51,518 nucleotides of DNA from Gallionellaceae bacterium (GCA_019753125.1 JAIELH010000057.1:1-51518); one strand, 5' to 3'; positions 28,164 to 36,433 are shown, numbered from the stretch's first letter. A program made the numbers and translations. Notes: generated by a model from the sequence alone, not told the origin.

Positions 28164-29301
28164 GTGCTTCTTCCTCCAATGTCACGATGGGCTTGCCTGC
28201 AAAGTCGCAGGCAAGAATGGTAAGCCGGTGCGGCCCCGGGTAGATTGCGCGCAAGGTGCGCAGCGCACGCTGCGCCAGCGCGCGGTGGAATGCGACGGTA
28301 AGCCCCATCTGATCCAGCTTTTCCGCGGCAAACCGCGCGGTTTCCGCGGCGCGGATTTCTTCCACCAGTTCGGCGGGCGCGCCCACTTCGATTGCGGCTT
28401 CGGCGATCAGGCCGCGATCCACCTCCTCGCGCCATGCATGGGTGACCGGCAAGCCTTGCGCGATCTTGGTGAGCTTGCCCACCATCGCGCCGACGATGAT
28501 GTGCTCCATTTCATGTTTCAGCGCAGACTGGAAAGCGGCCCTGACGAAATCGCCCATCTGCACGAAACAGGATTCATCGAGTTTATTAAAAACCCGCATC
28601 GCACATTTCTCGGTGCGCCCGCCGGTGGTGAACACCACACTCTTCTGTCCCTGGTTCGCAGCCACTTGCACAGCCTGCACCACACTTGCGCGGAACGCTG
28701 CGGTGGAATAGGGCCGCACGATGCCGGTGGTGCCAAGGATGGAAATTCCGCCGAGTATGCCGAGCCGCGCATTGAGCGTTTTTTTCGCCATCTCGTCGCC
28801 GCCGGGCACAGAGATCGTCACTTCCAGCCCGTCACCTGCCTCCAGTATGGGTGCGCCTGCCGCCTGCACGTTCTCTATGATGTTGCGTCTGGGCACCGGG
28901 TTGATCGCCGGACCGCCCACTTCGAGGCCCAGGCCGAGTTTGGTCACGATGCCCACGCCTGCCCCGCCCTTGAGCTGGATACCGTTGCCGCCCGGGATGC
29001 GCCGCACGTCGGCGGTGAGATGTGCGCCATTCGTCGCATCCGGGTCATCGCCCGCATCCTTGATGCTTACTGCATGCGCATGCATGCCATCCACGCTGCC
29101 TTCGATGATGTGAAACGCAACGCGTTGCGTGTTAGGCAGCACGCACTCCACCTGCTCCGGCACGCTGCCTTCTATCAGCCCCAGCGTGGCAGCTGTAGCC
29201 GCGGCTGCGGCGTTGATCCCGGTGGTGAACCCGGTGCGATTGCCGCGCTGGCGCTTGCCATTGCCTTTGCGAATCTTCCCGGTTTCGGCAGGACTGCTCA
29301 T
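28156..29301 (-). CDS. cbiD: Cobalt-precorrin-5B C1-methyltransferase CbiD
   Basis: A 381-residue protein with the CbiD start RTGFTTGINAAAAATAA and segments NGIQLKGGAGVGIVTK, NPVPRRNI, ILGTTGIVRPYSTAAF and FTTGGRTE. It methylates C1 of cobalt-precorrin-5B in the anaerobic pathway. It is five bases downstream of cbiC and overlaps cbiET by eight. Confidence 0.94.
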   Translation of the reverse strand: MSSPAETGKIRKGNGKRQRGNRTGFTTGINAAAAATAATLGLIEGSVPEQVECVLPNTQRVAFHIIEGSVDGMHAHAVSIKDAGDDPDATNGAHLTADVRRIPGGNGIQLKGGAGVGIVTKLGLGLEVGGPAINPVPRRNIIENVQAAGAPILEAGDGLEVTISVPGGDEMAKKTLNARLGILGGISILGTTGIVRPYSTAAFRASVVQAVQVAANQGQKSVVFTTGGRTEKCAMRVFNKLDESCFVQMGDFVRAAFQSALKHEMEHIIVGAMVGKLTKIAQGLPVTHAWREEVDRGLIAEAAIEVGAPAELVEEIRAAETARFAAEKLDQMGLTVAFHRALAQRALRTLRAIYPGPHRLTILACDFAGKPIVTLEEEALG

Positions 29302-29306
29302 CCTGT

Positions 29307-29984
29307 TCAGGCGGCTTTAGCTTCGCGCTGACACGCCTCGGCCAGCGACAGGAAGGCGTGTAATGCGGCCACCACCAGGGTGGAACCGCCTTTTCTGCCC
29401 TCGGTGATGATCCACGGCACATCCTGCTGCGCGGCAAGCAGCGCCTTGGACTCGGCGGCGGAAACAAAGCCCACCGGCATGCCGATTACCAGAGCCGGTT
29501 TTGCACCTTCCTCGCGGATCAGGCGCACCAATTCGATCAGCGCAGTGGGCGCGTTGCCGATGCCGACGATGGCGCCATCGAGCAGCCCCAGGCGATGTGC
29601 TTTGCGCATCGCCTGCACGGCGCGCGTGCTGTCCTCTGCCTTGGCCTGCGCGATCACATCGTCATCGGAAATGAACTGCCGCACGGTCAGCCCAAAGTGC
29701 TTCAGGCGTATCGGCGAGAGGCCGACGCAAATCATTTCCACGTCGGCGACGATGGTCGTATCGCCTCGCAGCACGGCGGCAAGCCCTGCGCGTATCGCGT
29801 CGGGGTGGAAGCGCGCCAGCCCGTTGAACTCGAAATCGCCAGTGGCGTGGATCATGCGCCGCACCAGCGGCCATTGCTCGCTGGTGTAAGTGTGATGCGC
29901 GACTTCGCGGTCTATGATGGCGAAGGAGTCGTGCTCGATGGCGGCTCCGGCCGCGGTGAGTTGCTCGGTAACGCGATTATTCAT
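29307..29984 (-). CDS. cbiC: Precorrin-8X / cobalt-precorrin-8 methylmutase
   Basis: A 225-residue enzyme that moves the C11 methyl group to C12, giving (cobalt-)cobyrinate. It has SFAIIDREVAHH, the catalytic His in VRRMIHATGDFEF (H46), DVEMICVGL, AIVGIGNAPTALIEL and VIGMPVGFVSAAESK. It lies nine bases after cbiX. Confidence 0.95.
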   Translation of the reverse strand: MNNRVTEQLTAAGAAIEHDSFAIIDREVAHHTYTSEQWPLVRRMIHATGDFEFNGLARFHPDAIRAGLAAVLRGDTTIVADVEMICVGLSPIRLKHFGLTVRQFISDDDVIAQAKAEDSTRAVQAMRKAHRLGLLDGAIVGIGNAPTALIELVRLIREEGAKPALVIGMPVGFVSAAESKALLAAQQDVPWIITEGRKGGSTLVVAALHAFLSLAEACQREAKAA

Positions 29985-29993
29985 GGTGTCCTC

Positions 29994-30848
29994 TCAGCAT
30001 GTATGTGCGTGATTATGATCGTGATCATGTTGGTGATGGTGGTGGTCGTGTGCTGCAGCCAGGCGATATTTGCAGCCGTCGCAATCCAGTCTGCCGCCTG
30101 TTGCAGCATGGTCGCGCACACGCGCATCGACTATTTTATTGATGCCTGCGTCGAAGCCAAAGTAACCGCCCAGCGCAAAGGCAATGTGCGGATAGCTCTG
30201 GCGCAGACGTGCGGCCTGCTGCTCGATGCGCTCGATCAGCACACCGGTGAAAAGATAAACCGGCTGGATCACGATTTGCGTCATGCCCAGTTTCACCTGA
30301 CGCTGCACCACAGTTTCCAGGCGCGGCAAAGTGATGCCGGTGAAGGCAATGTCCACCAGATCATGTTGCATATCTTCGAACAGCCAGCGCGCCATCTTGG
30401 CGATCTCGCCATTCGCTCCCGCATCCGATGAGCCGCGTCCGAGCAGGATAATGCCGGTGGTGCGTGGATCGGGCACAGCCAGTTCTTTCAGCAAGTGCTC
30501 GATGCGATGCCGGAGTATGGCGTGGATTTCGCGCCCCATGCCCAGCGGCGCGGTGCTGACGAACTCGATGCCGGGATGGCGCGTACGCGCGGCTGCGACT
30601 GCTTGCGGTATATCCATCTTGACGTGGCCTGCCGCATTCAGAAACAGGGGCACCACGATCACCTGTTTGCTATTCGCAGCAGCTTTATCCAGTCCATCGT
30701 TCATCAGCACCTTGCCATGTTCGATGAAGCACACCTCGACATGCAAACCGGAATGATGCGAGCGCCATGTTTCGGCGAAGCAAAGGATTTCCTCGTTGCC
30801 TGCGGTTTTGCGCGAGCCGTGGCCGATCAGCAGAATTGTTTCGTTCAA
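29994..30848 (-). CDS. cbiX: Sirohydrochlorin cobaltochelatase CbiX, long form with His-rich tail
   Basis: A 284-residue chelatase made of two related halves. Metal-handling histidines are seen in LLIGHGSRK (H10) and NAAGHVKMD (H75). It inserts Co2+ into sirohydrochlorin, committing the pathway to early cobalt insertion. The C-terminus carries CDGC (C256/C259), like the Fe-S-linked MXCXXC site described in long CbiX, and then an extreme histidine run (residues 267-282, HDHHHHQHDHDHNHAH) and a final Cys. The tail may store or deliver cobalt. It lies directly downstream of cbpB. Confidence 0.94.
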   Translation of the reverse strand: MNETILLIGHGSRKTAGNEEILCFAETWRSHHSGLHVEVCFIEHGKVLMNDGLDKAAANSKQVIVVPLFLNAAGHVKMDIPQAVAAARTRHPGIEFVSTAPLGMGREIHAILRHRIEHLLKELAVPDPRTTGIILLGRGSSDAGANGEIAKMARWLFEDMQHDLVDIAFTGITLPRLETVVQRQVKLGMTQIVIQPVYLFTGVLIERIEQQAARLRQSYPHIAFALGGYFGFDAGINKIVDARVRDHAATGGRLDCDGCKYRLAAAHDHHHHQHDHDHNHAHTC

Positions 30849-30893
30849 GATGTTTCCTTCCCTTTGTGCGAGGCGTGCGCCTGCGCAGTGTCC

Positions 30894-32276
30894 TCAGTTG
30901 AGCGCATGATTGAAAACCGTCTCCGTGTCTCCGTCCCATCCGTCCCACAGGTAGTCGTTGGCCTTGCCGTCGGCGATCAGGCGCAAGGCGTAGTTGACCT
31001 GCTCCTTGTAGAACTCGCAGAAAGCACCGGTTTTTTCCATGCCGCCGTTCATTTCGTATGCCTCGGCCGGGCAGGGCGAGCCGCAGAAATGGCGGATCGC
31101 GCAGTCACCGCAAGGGCTGAAAGTATCGACATCACGCGTTGTCACGGTCTGAAAAGCAGCTGAGGCTAGCGCCGCTTCGACGCCGCCTTCGGCCAGCAAA
31201 TTGCCGCCGTTGAAACGCGGCAGGCCGATGAATTCGCTGCAAGGGTACAGGCCGCCATCTGCCGCCAGGGCAAAAAAGGCGCGGCCACCGCCGCAGGGCG
31301 AGATATCGCACATCAGCCGCCGAGCCGTCGGCGCGAGAATGCCAATGAGGATGTTGGCGAAATTGGCGACTATCAGCTTGCGCCCCGTTTCACGATAGAG
31401 TTCATGAGTGCGATCCATCGCGGCGAAAAACGACTTTGCCATATCGCCGTCGGCCGGTTTCACTCCTCGCGCGCCAGGCAGGGTGCAGCGCACCGTATTG
31501 AGCATGCAGGTTGGCACTTCGCTGGCGTGGAACAGCTCGACCATCTGCGTCAGGTAAGGCAGGTTTTCGGTGGTGCAGGTGGTGATGACGCTCCATGAGC
31601 CGTAGCCTTTCAGCTTCTTCATCGCCGCCAGCACTTTGTCATGCACACTCTTGCCTCCCCAGGTTTTGCGCGTGGCATCGGTGATGCCGGCGAAGGGGCC
31701 GTCCAGCGAAAGGCCGATGCTGACGTTGCGCGAGGTGAGAAATTCCAGCGCCGCATCATCGAGCAACGTGCCATTGGTTTGCAGGCCAAAAACAAAATCC
31801 TCAGAGAATGCATCGATGGCGGAGAACACCGCCTCCTTGTTCATCAACGGCTCTGCGCCGTGAAAAATGGCGCGCGGCTTGCGCTCTTCGGGCATCACCG
31901 AGCGAAAGTAGTCGCGCAATTTTCCGAGCGAAGCGTTCAGTGTTTCTGGCGGCATGTGACTGCCGTTGCTGCGCTGCTCGCCGGGCAGGTAGCAGTAGGT
32001 GCAATTGAGGTTGCAGCGCTCGGTGGGATTCAGATAGACGCCGGAGGGCTTCAGTTCGAAGCGCAACGCATGCAGTTCGCGGGCGAAGCTGTCGGCCTTG
32101 GCACGATAGCTGTCGAGCAGCGGGCCGCCAGTGATTTCTTCATGGATACGCGTCTTGTCGACCAGCGCCCAGAAGGCGGTGTTCGGGTCGGTGACAGCGG
32201 CATATACATCATGGCCGATGTCCACGGGAATGAATGCCGGGCCGTTGCCGGCCCGGCTCAAAGCCTCAACGGTCAT
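30894..32276 (-). CDS. cbpB: Radical SAM/SPASM peptide-modifying enzyme, CbpB-like
   Basis: A 460-residue enzyme. The radical SAM cluster motif is CNLNCTYC (C88, C92, C95), followed by FHGAEPLMNKE in the GGEPL position and a barrel ending near residue 310. The C-terminal SPASM region has Cys at 323, 328, 346, 389, 392, 398, 402 and 420, enough for two auxiliary Fe-S clusters. This layout is typical of RiPP maturases. The start is the ATG at 32276, which overlaps the stop of the 49-residue peptide gene (AAATGA). A 63-codon upstream extension is a false frame across that peptide gene. I recall a named family, CbpB, tied to cobalamin operons; the reaction is unknown. Confidence 0.88.
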   Translation of the reverse strand: MTVEALSRAGNGPAFIPVDIGHDVYAAVTDPNTAFWALVDKTRIHEEITGGPLLDSYRAKADSFARELHALRFELKPSGVYLNPTERCNLNCTYCYLPGEQRSNGSHMPPETLNASLGKLRDYFRSVMPEERKPRAIFHGAEPLMNKEAVFSAIDAFSEDFVFGLQTNGTLLDDAALEFLTSRNVSIGLSLDGPFAGITDATRKTWGGKSVHDKVLAAMKKLKGYGSWSVITTCTTENLPYLTQMVELFHASEVPTCMLNTVRCTLPGARGVKPADGDMAKSFFAAMDRTHELYRETGRKLIVANFANILIGILAPTARRLMCDISPCGGGRAFFALAADGGLYPCSEFIGLPRFNGGNLLAEGGVEAALASAAFQTVTTRDVDTFSPCGDCAIRHFCGSPCPAEAYEMNGGMEKTGAFCEFYKEQVNYALRLIADGKANDYLWDGWDGDTETVFNHALN

Positions 32277-32422
32277 TTGGCCACTTTCTTGTCCATCAGC
32301 ACGTAATGCGAGAGGCCGATGCCATCCGGGTTGCAACTCTTGCGCACAGCGATAATCGGTGCTGGTGCAGCGGAAACGGTGGCGGCGGTTTGCGGGTGTT
32401 GTTTGCTTTTGGTTTGTTGCAT
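32273..32422 (-). CDS. cbpA: Candidate RiPP precursor peptide, CbpA-like (49 aa)
   Basis: A short gene read directly from the sequence: ATG at 32422 with AAGGAG six bases upstream, and TGA overlapping the cbpB start. The N-terminal part (1-26) is Gln/Lys/Ala/Pro/Thr-rich and leader-like. The C-terminal part holds SCNPDGIGLSHYVLMDKK (residues 29-46), with a single Cys (C30), a single Tyr (Y40) and H39. The other His is H9. It has no signal peptide or membrane segment. Tight coupling to a radical SAM/SPASM enzyme makes it the probable substrate. The position between cbiF and cbiX links it to cobalt or corrinoid metabolism by context only. Confidence 0.85.
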   Translation of the reverse strand: MQQTKSKQHPQTAATVSAAPAPIIAVRKSCNPDGIGLSHYVLMDKKVAK

Positions 32423-32467
32423 GGTCATCTCCTTGAGTGTAAAAAAATAAAAAGTGTTGCCGCAAGG

Positions 32468-33253
32468 TTATTGCGCCACCTTCACGCCCTTGCGGAAGCG
32501 ATGGGTGAATCTGGCGTCATACAATTTCGATCTCTTCAATTCCGGCCATTGGCGCGCCCCCAGCGCGGGGCTGATGATAATCATGGCCTGGCTGTTGATT
32601 TTCTGCTCCCGGCACTTATCGCGGATATCTGCCAAGGTGCCACGGATGATTTTTTCTTCGCCGGGCCAGCTCGCCTTGTGCACCACCAATATCGGCGCAT
32701 CATCGCGCCAGCCTGCCGCCAGCAATTCCTTCCTGACTTCGCCCAGCAGCGTGATGGAAAGAAACACACACAGTGTGCTGTGATGTCGGGCCAGGTCCCT
32801 CAGCGTCTCGCCATCCGGCATCGGGGTGCGGCCTTCCATGCGCGTCAGGATCACCGTCTGCGTGACTTCCGGCAGTGTCAGGCTCTCCACTGCCGCTGCC
32901 GCAGCAGCCATCGCCGAAGATACACCGGGCACCACGCCGACGTCGATACCCGCCGCATCGAGCGGTTGCACCATTTCAATCAGCGCGCCGTACAGCGTCG
33001 GGTCGCCGGTCTGCAAGCGCACCACCGTCGCGTGTTTGGCCGCCCGGTCGATCAACCAGGCGGTGATCTCTTCCAGCGCCATGCTTTTCGAGTCGCAAAT
33101 CTCGCACCCAGTGCGTGCCCAGCGCGTGGTTGCTTCGGCGACCAGCGAGCCAGCGTAGAGTATGGCTCCCGCACTGGCTACCAGATCGCGTCCCTTGACC
33201 GTGATGAGATCGGGATCGCCGGGACCCGCGCCAACGAACCAGACTTTACCCAT
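32468..33253 (-). CDS. cbiF: (Cobalt-)precorrin-4 C11-methyltransferase
   Basis: A 261-residue SAM methyltransferase with VWFVGAGPGDPDLITVKG, LYAGSLV, RLQTGDPTLYGALIEM, VVPGVSSAMAAAAA, RTPMP and a CVFLSI strand, all standard for CbiF/CobM. It methylates C11. The ATG at 33253 overlaps the stop of the CbiM-like gene (TGATG). Forty-five bases separate it from cbpA. Confidence 0.94.
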   Translation of the reverse strand: MGKVWFVGAGPGDPDLITVKGRDLVASAGAILYAGSLVAEATTRWARTGCEICDSKSMALEEITAWLIDRAAKHATVVRLQTGDPTLYGALIEMVQPLDAAGIDVGVVPGVSSAMAAAAAAVESLTLPEVTQTVILTRMEGRTPMPDGETLRDLARHHSTLCVFLSITLLGEVRKELLAAGWRDDAPILVVHKASWPGEEKIIRGTLADIRDKCREQKINSQAMIIISPALGARQWPELKRSKLYDARFTHRFRKGVKVAQ

Positions 33254-33903
33254 CAATTTGCCAGCTTGAGCGACTTCACCGCGAAACAAATATCGACGAT
33301 TTTGCTATCCTCATGACGCTTGAGCAGGCGCAATGCGGAGTAGGTCAGCAGCGGTTCGCAGGCGACCAGCGCCAGATAGGACGAAGCAAAAGTTGCCCAT
33401 GCTGTAAATGATGTCGCTACATTGCTCATCGCCAGCCAGAAACCCACCATTATGGTGACGCCGCTGTAATACATCGCATCCAGCTTGAGAATATTTTTCC
33501 AGGTGATGACGCTATCCTGTTCGCGCAATTTGCGACCCAGCGTGTAATGCACGGCGATCAGCGGCACGATCAGCGACAGGCTGTTCACGGCCAGGTGCGG
33601 CAGATCCAGCGGATCGAACAACACGCCTTGCAACAGCAGGCCCACGGCGAATCCGATCAAGGTGGGCACAAAACCCAGCGTCAGGTAAATCACCATCGCC
33701 CCGACGAAGTGCAGTTCGGACGGCCCCACCTTGACGAAAAACCCCTGCATGAACAGCGAGAAAAATACCGCCGCCACCAGCATGCGCACGATGTCGGCCG
33801 GATTCTTGATCAGGTCTTTTGTGTAAGCAAGCAGCAGTCCAGCCGCGCCGACGTTGGCAGCCAAAATTTTGGCTTGAGCGATGATTCCGGGTTCGATGTG
33901 CAT
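33253..33903 (-). CDS. CbiM-like cobalt (ECF-type) transport membrane protein
   Basis: A 216-residue polytopic protein with about six hydrophobic spans. The N-terminus MHIEPGIIAQAKI keeps the His2 that binds metal in CbiM/NikM. H65 in SELHFVGAM matches the position of the second NikM metal histidine (about 67). It therefore looks like a substrate-binding subunit for Co2+ or Ni2+. Partner genes cbiN, cbiQ and cbiO are not nearby, so it either borrows an energising module from elsewhere or acts alone. Operon context favours cobalt. The stop overlaps cbiF. Confidence 0.75.
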   Translation of the reverse strand: MHIEPGIIAQAKILAANVGAAGLLLAYTKDLIKNPADIVRMLVAAVFFSLFMQGFFVKVGPSELHFVGAMVIYLTLGFVPTLIGFAVGLLLQGVLFDPLDLPHLAVNSLSLIVPLIAVHYTLGRKLREQDSVITWKNILKLDAMYYSGVTIMVGFWLAMSNVATSFTAWATFASSYLALVACEPLLTYSALRLLKRHEDSKIVDICFAVKSLKLAN

Positions 33904-33938
33904 GGTGTTCTCCTTATGGTCAGTGAGTCAAAAATGAG

Positions 33939-35228
33939 TTACGGGGTGAAAAAATGTGCGGCCGCCGCTAAATTCGACGGCAGGTAATAATGCAAATAAG
34001 AGGCGTGCAGCCTGCCCTTGCGATACACGGCTTCCGGCTTGCCGCGTGTTCGCATCGGAATGGTCATGGCAACGGGCTCGCACGATGTCTGCATTGCGGA
34101 GTGATGGAAGGTGTGGCCACGAAATTCCCCTTCCGGCAGCGACACGCTGTGCATGCCGAGGTTGGCCAGTTTCTTCTGCATTACCGCATGGCCCTGCAAC
34201 ACACCCACCATACCGGCTCGAACCCCCTGGGCATCGGTCAAGGTTTCCAGCAAATAGAGCATGCCGCCGCATTCGGCAAATATGGGTTTGTTCGCCGCAT
34301 GATGCGAGCGAATCGCATCGCGCATTGCCGCGTTTGCTTGCAGTGTTTGCAGGTGCAGTTCCGGATAACCGCCGGGCAAATAGAGACTGTCCGCTTCGGG
34401 CAAAAGCGCATCGGTAAGCGGAGAAAAAAATTCAAGCTCTGCACCTAACGCACACAGCGCATCGAGGTTGGCATGATACAGAAACGAGAAAGCGGCATCC
34501 CTTGCCACCGCAATCCTGATGCCTGCAAGTTTGCGTTGCGGCATTGCGGCACTGGCAGGTGCAAAAGCGATGGGTTCAGGCAAGGCCGCACATGCTTGTT
34601 CGGACAGTTTGCTCGCGGCATGCGCGATGCGCTGATCCAGATCGGCAATCTCCCGCGCCTGCACCAGCCCGAGATGGCGATGCGGCAGGCTCAACTCGGC
34701 ATCGCGCGGCAGGGTGGCGAAGCAACGTATGCCGGTCGGCAGGCCCTCCCCGAGCATATCGGCATGATTGGGGCTCGCGACGCGGTTGGCCAGCACACCG
34801 AAAAGTTTGATATCGCTCCGATAATTGGCCAGGCCGTAGACGATGGCCCCGAAGGTCTGCGCCATTGCACTGGCGTCAATGACTGCCAGCACCGGGATGC
34901 CGAACAATGCGGCCAAGTCGGCGCTGGAAGGTGTGCCGTCGAACAGCCCCATCACGCCTTCCACAATAATCAAGTCGGCTTCCGTGGCGGCCTGATAGAG
35001 CAGTTCACGACAATGGTCTTCGCCACCCATCCACAGGTCGAGCTGATAAACCGGATGGCCTGATGCGCGCTCCAGGATCATCGGGTCAAGAAAATCTGGC
35101 CCGGTCTTGAACACACGCACGACCCGACCCTGCCCGCGATGATAATGCGCCAACGCCGCCGTCACGGTAGTTTTGCCATGTCCGGAAGCGGGAGCGGCAA
35201 CCATCAGCGCAGGACAGGGCGCGCTCAT
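33939..35228 (-). CDS. cbiA: Cobyrinic acid a,c-diamide synthase
   Basis: A 429-residue glutamine amidotransferase (CbiA/CobB). The N-terminal P-loop is VAAPASGHGKTTV; FKTGPDFLDP and VEGVMGLFDG follow. In the C-terminal glutaminase domain FAECGGMLYLLE provides the nucleophile Cys and HASYLHYYLP the His. It amidates the a and c carboxylates of (Co-)cobyrinate. It overlaps cobO by four bases (ATGA). Confidence 0.95.
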   Translation of the reverse strand: MSAPCPALMVAAPASGHGKTTVTAALAHYHRGQGRVVRVFKTGPDFLDPMILERASGHPVYQLDLWMGGEDHCRELLYQAATEADLIIVEGVMGLFDGTPSSADLAALFGIPVLAVIDASAMAQTFGAIVYGLANYRSDIKLFGVLANRVASPNHADMLGEGLPTGIRCFATLPRDAELSLPHRHLGLVQAREIADLDQRIAHAASKLSEQACAALPEPIAFAPASAAMPQRKLAGIRIAVARDAAFSFLYHANLDALCALGAELEFFSPLTDALLPEADSLYLPGGYPELHLQTLQANAAMRDAIRSHHAANKPIFAECGGMLYLLETLTDAQGVRAGMVGVLQGHAVMQKKLANLGMHSVSLPEGEFRGHTFHHSAMQTSCEPVAMTIPMRTRGKPEAVYRKGRLHASYLHYYLPSNLAAAAHFFTP

Positions 35229-35839
35229 AACTCAACGCCTTTCTGCGCCTGAATGCCGGTACGATAGGCGTGTTTGATGTCGCGCATCTCGGTGACGGTG
35301 TCGGCAAACTCAATGAGCGCATCGGGTGCAGCACGGCCAGTTAATACCACATGCTGCATGGGCGGGCGTGCTCGCAAGGCGGCGAGCACCGTTTGCAGAT
35401 CGAGATAGCTATGTTTGAGCGCGATGTTGATTTCATCCAGCACCACCAAATCCACTGCGGGATCGGTGAGGAACGCTATCGCCTGCTGCCATGCACGGCC
35501 TGCGGCAGCAATGTCGCGCTCACGATCCTGCGTTTCCCAGGTGAAGCCTTCGCCCATTACGTGATAGCTGACTTCGGGGAAGCGGCGAAAGAATATTTCC
35601 TCACCAGTGGAAAAACTGCCCTTGATGAATTGCACCACGCCCACGCGCATGTTGTGCCCGAGGGCGCGTGCAACCATGCCGAACGCCGAGCTGCTCTTGC
35701 CCTTGCCGTTGCCGGTGTGCACCAGCACGATGCCGCGATTCTCCGTAGCACCGGCTATTTTTGCATCGACGATTTCCTTGTGGCGTTGCGTGCGCGCACG
35801 ATGCTTGTCATCGGCAGGAACAGCACTTTTATCGCCCAT
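35225..35839 (-). CDS. cobO: Corrinoid adenosyltransferase (CobO/BtuR type)
   Basis: A 204-residue ATP:co(I)rrinoid adenosyltransferase. The modified P-loop HTGNGKGKSSSAFG is near residues 41-54; VVQFIKG, WETQDRERD and VVLDEINIAL follow as in CobO/CobA. It installs the Co-C adenosyl bond. The start overlaps the btuM stop by one base, and the end overlaps cbiA. Confidence 0.95.
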   Translation of the reverse strand: MGDKSAVPADDKHRARTQRHKEIVDAKIAGATENRGIVLVHTGNGKGKSSSAFGMVARALGHNMRVGVVQFIKGSFSTGEEIFFRRFPEVSYHVMGEGFTWETQDRERDIAAAGRAWQQAIAFLTDPAVDLVVLDEINIALKHSYLDLQTVLAALRARPPMQHVVLTGRAAPDALIEFADTVTEMRDIKHAYRTGIQAQKGVEL

Positions 35840-36411
35840 TATTTACCTGCTGTTTTGACGGCAACGGGCGAGCGCACCGACAGCGCCGCATACAACGCAG
35901 CCGCACACGCCAGATACAGCAGGCCACCGGTCAGATATTGCGGATAGTATTGCGCCACGCGCGCGACATACTCAGCCACATTGACGTTCGGATAGCGTCC
36001 AGAAAACCAGTAAAACGCCCCGTTGGAAATGAAAAACGCCACGCTGACCGCGGCAAACGCGATGCCTGAAAATACCCCCAGGCTACGCCAGCTTTGCTGA
36101 TGAATGCGCGCATAGTAGCGGCCCGCGAGCCACAGCACCGCATAGGTCGGAATCAGAAACCAGTAGGCGGGCGTGACGCACCAATCGCTGACGCCCAGGT
36201 GGGTGATCGCGACATAATCCAACGCGCCCGCTTCAAGCAACAGGCCGGCAAAAAACAGCGGGCTGGCGATGAAGAAACCCGCCAGCATGAATACCGCCAC
36301 CGAAGCATCCGGCAGATGCAGTGCCGTGCCGAAATGATGCATGCGTGTGGCCGCCATCAAGGCTGCCAAAACAAAGCCGATTAATGCTGAACGTTGAGAT
36401 AACAGTTTCAT
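35839..36411 (-). CDS. btuM: Vitamin B12 transporter BtuM-like membrane protein
   Basis: A 190-residue hydrophobic protein with about six spans. It has FGTALHLPDASVAVFMLAGF in the first third and VSDWCVTPAY with its single prominent Cys at residue 78. BtuM of Thiobacillus denitrificans is a solitary ECF S-component that binds cobalamin cobalt through Cys80; length, span count and Cys position fit. It probably moves cobalamin or corrinoids across the inner membrane. It sits between btuB and cobO, just after a hairpin that may attenuate the operon. Confidence 0.78.
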   Translation of the reverse strand: MKLLSQRSALIGFVLAALMAATRMHHFGTALHLPDASVAVFMLAGFFIASPLFFAGLLLEAGALDYVAITHLGVSDWCVTPAYWFLIPTYAVLWLAGRYYARIHQQSWRSLGVFSGIAFAAVSVAFFISNGAFYWFSGRYPNVNVAEYVARVAQYYPQYLTGGLLYLACAAALYAALSVRSPVAVKTAGK

Positions 36412-36433
36412 GTTGCGCTCCTAAAAAATGAAG

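Noticed and set aside
27922-29331. 469-codon plus-strand frame opposite cbiD and cbiET
   Set aside because: Antisense shadow of two recognised genes with intact motifs.
32277-32465. 63-codon N-terminal extension of the radical SAM enzyme
   Set aside because: It overlaps the better-supported peptide gene in another frame, is not enzyme-like, and the ATG at 32276 is coupled to the peptide stop.
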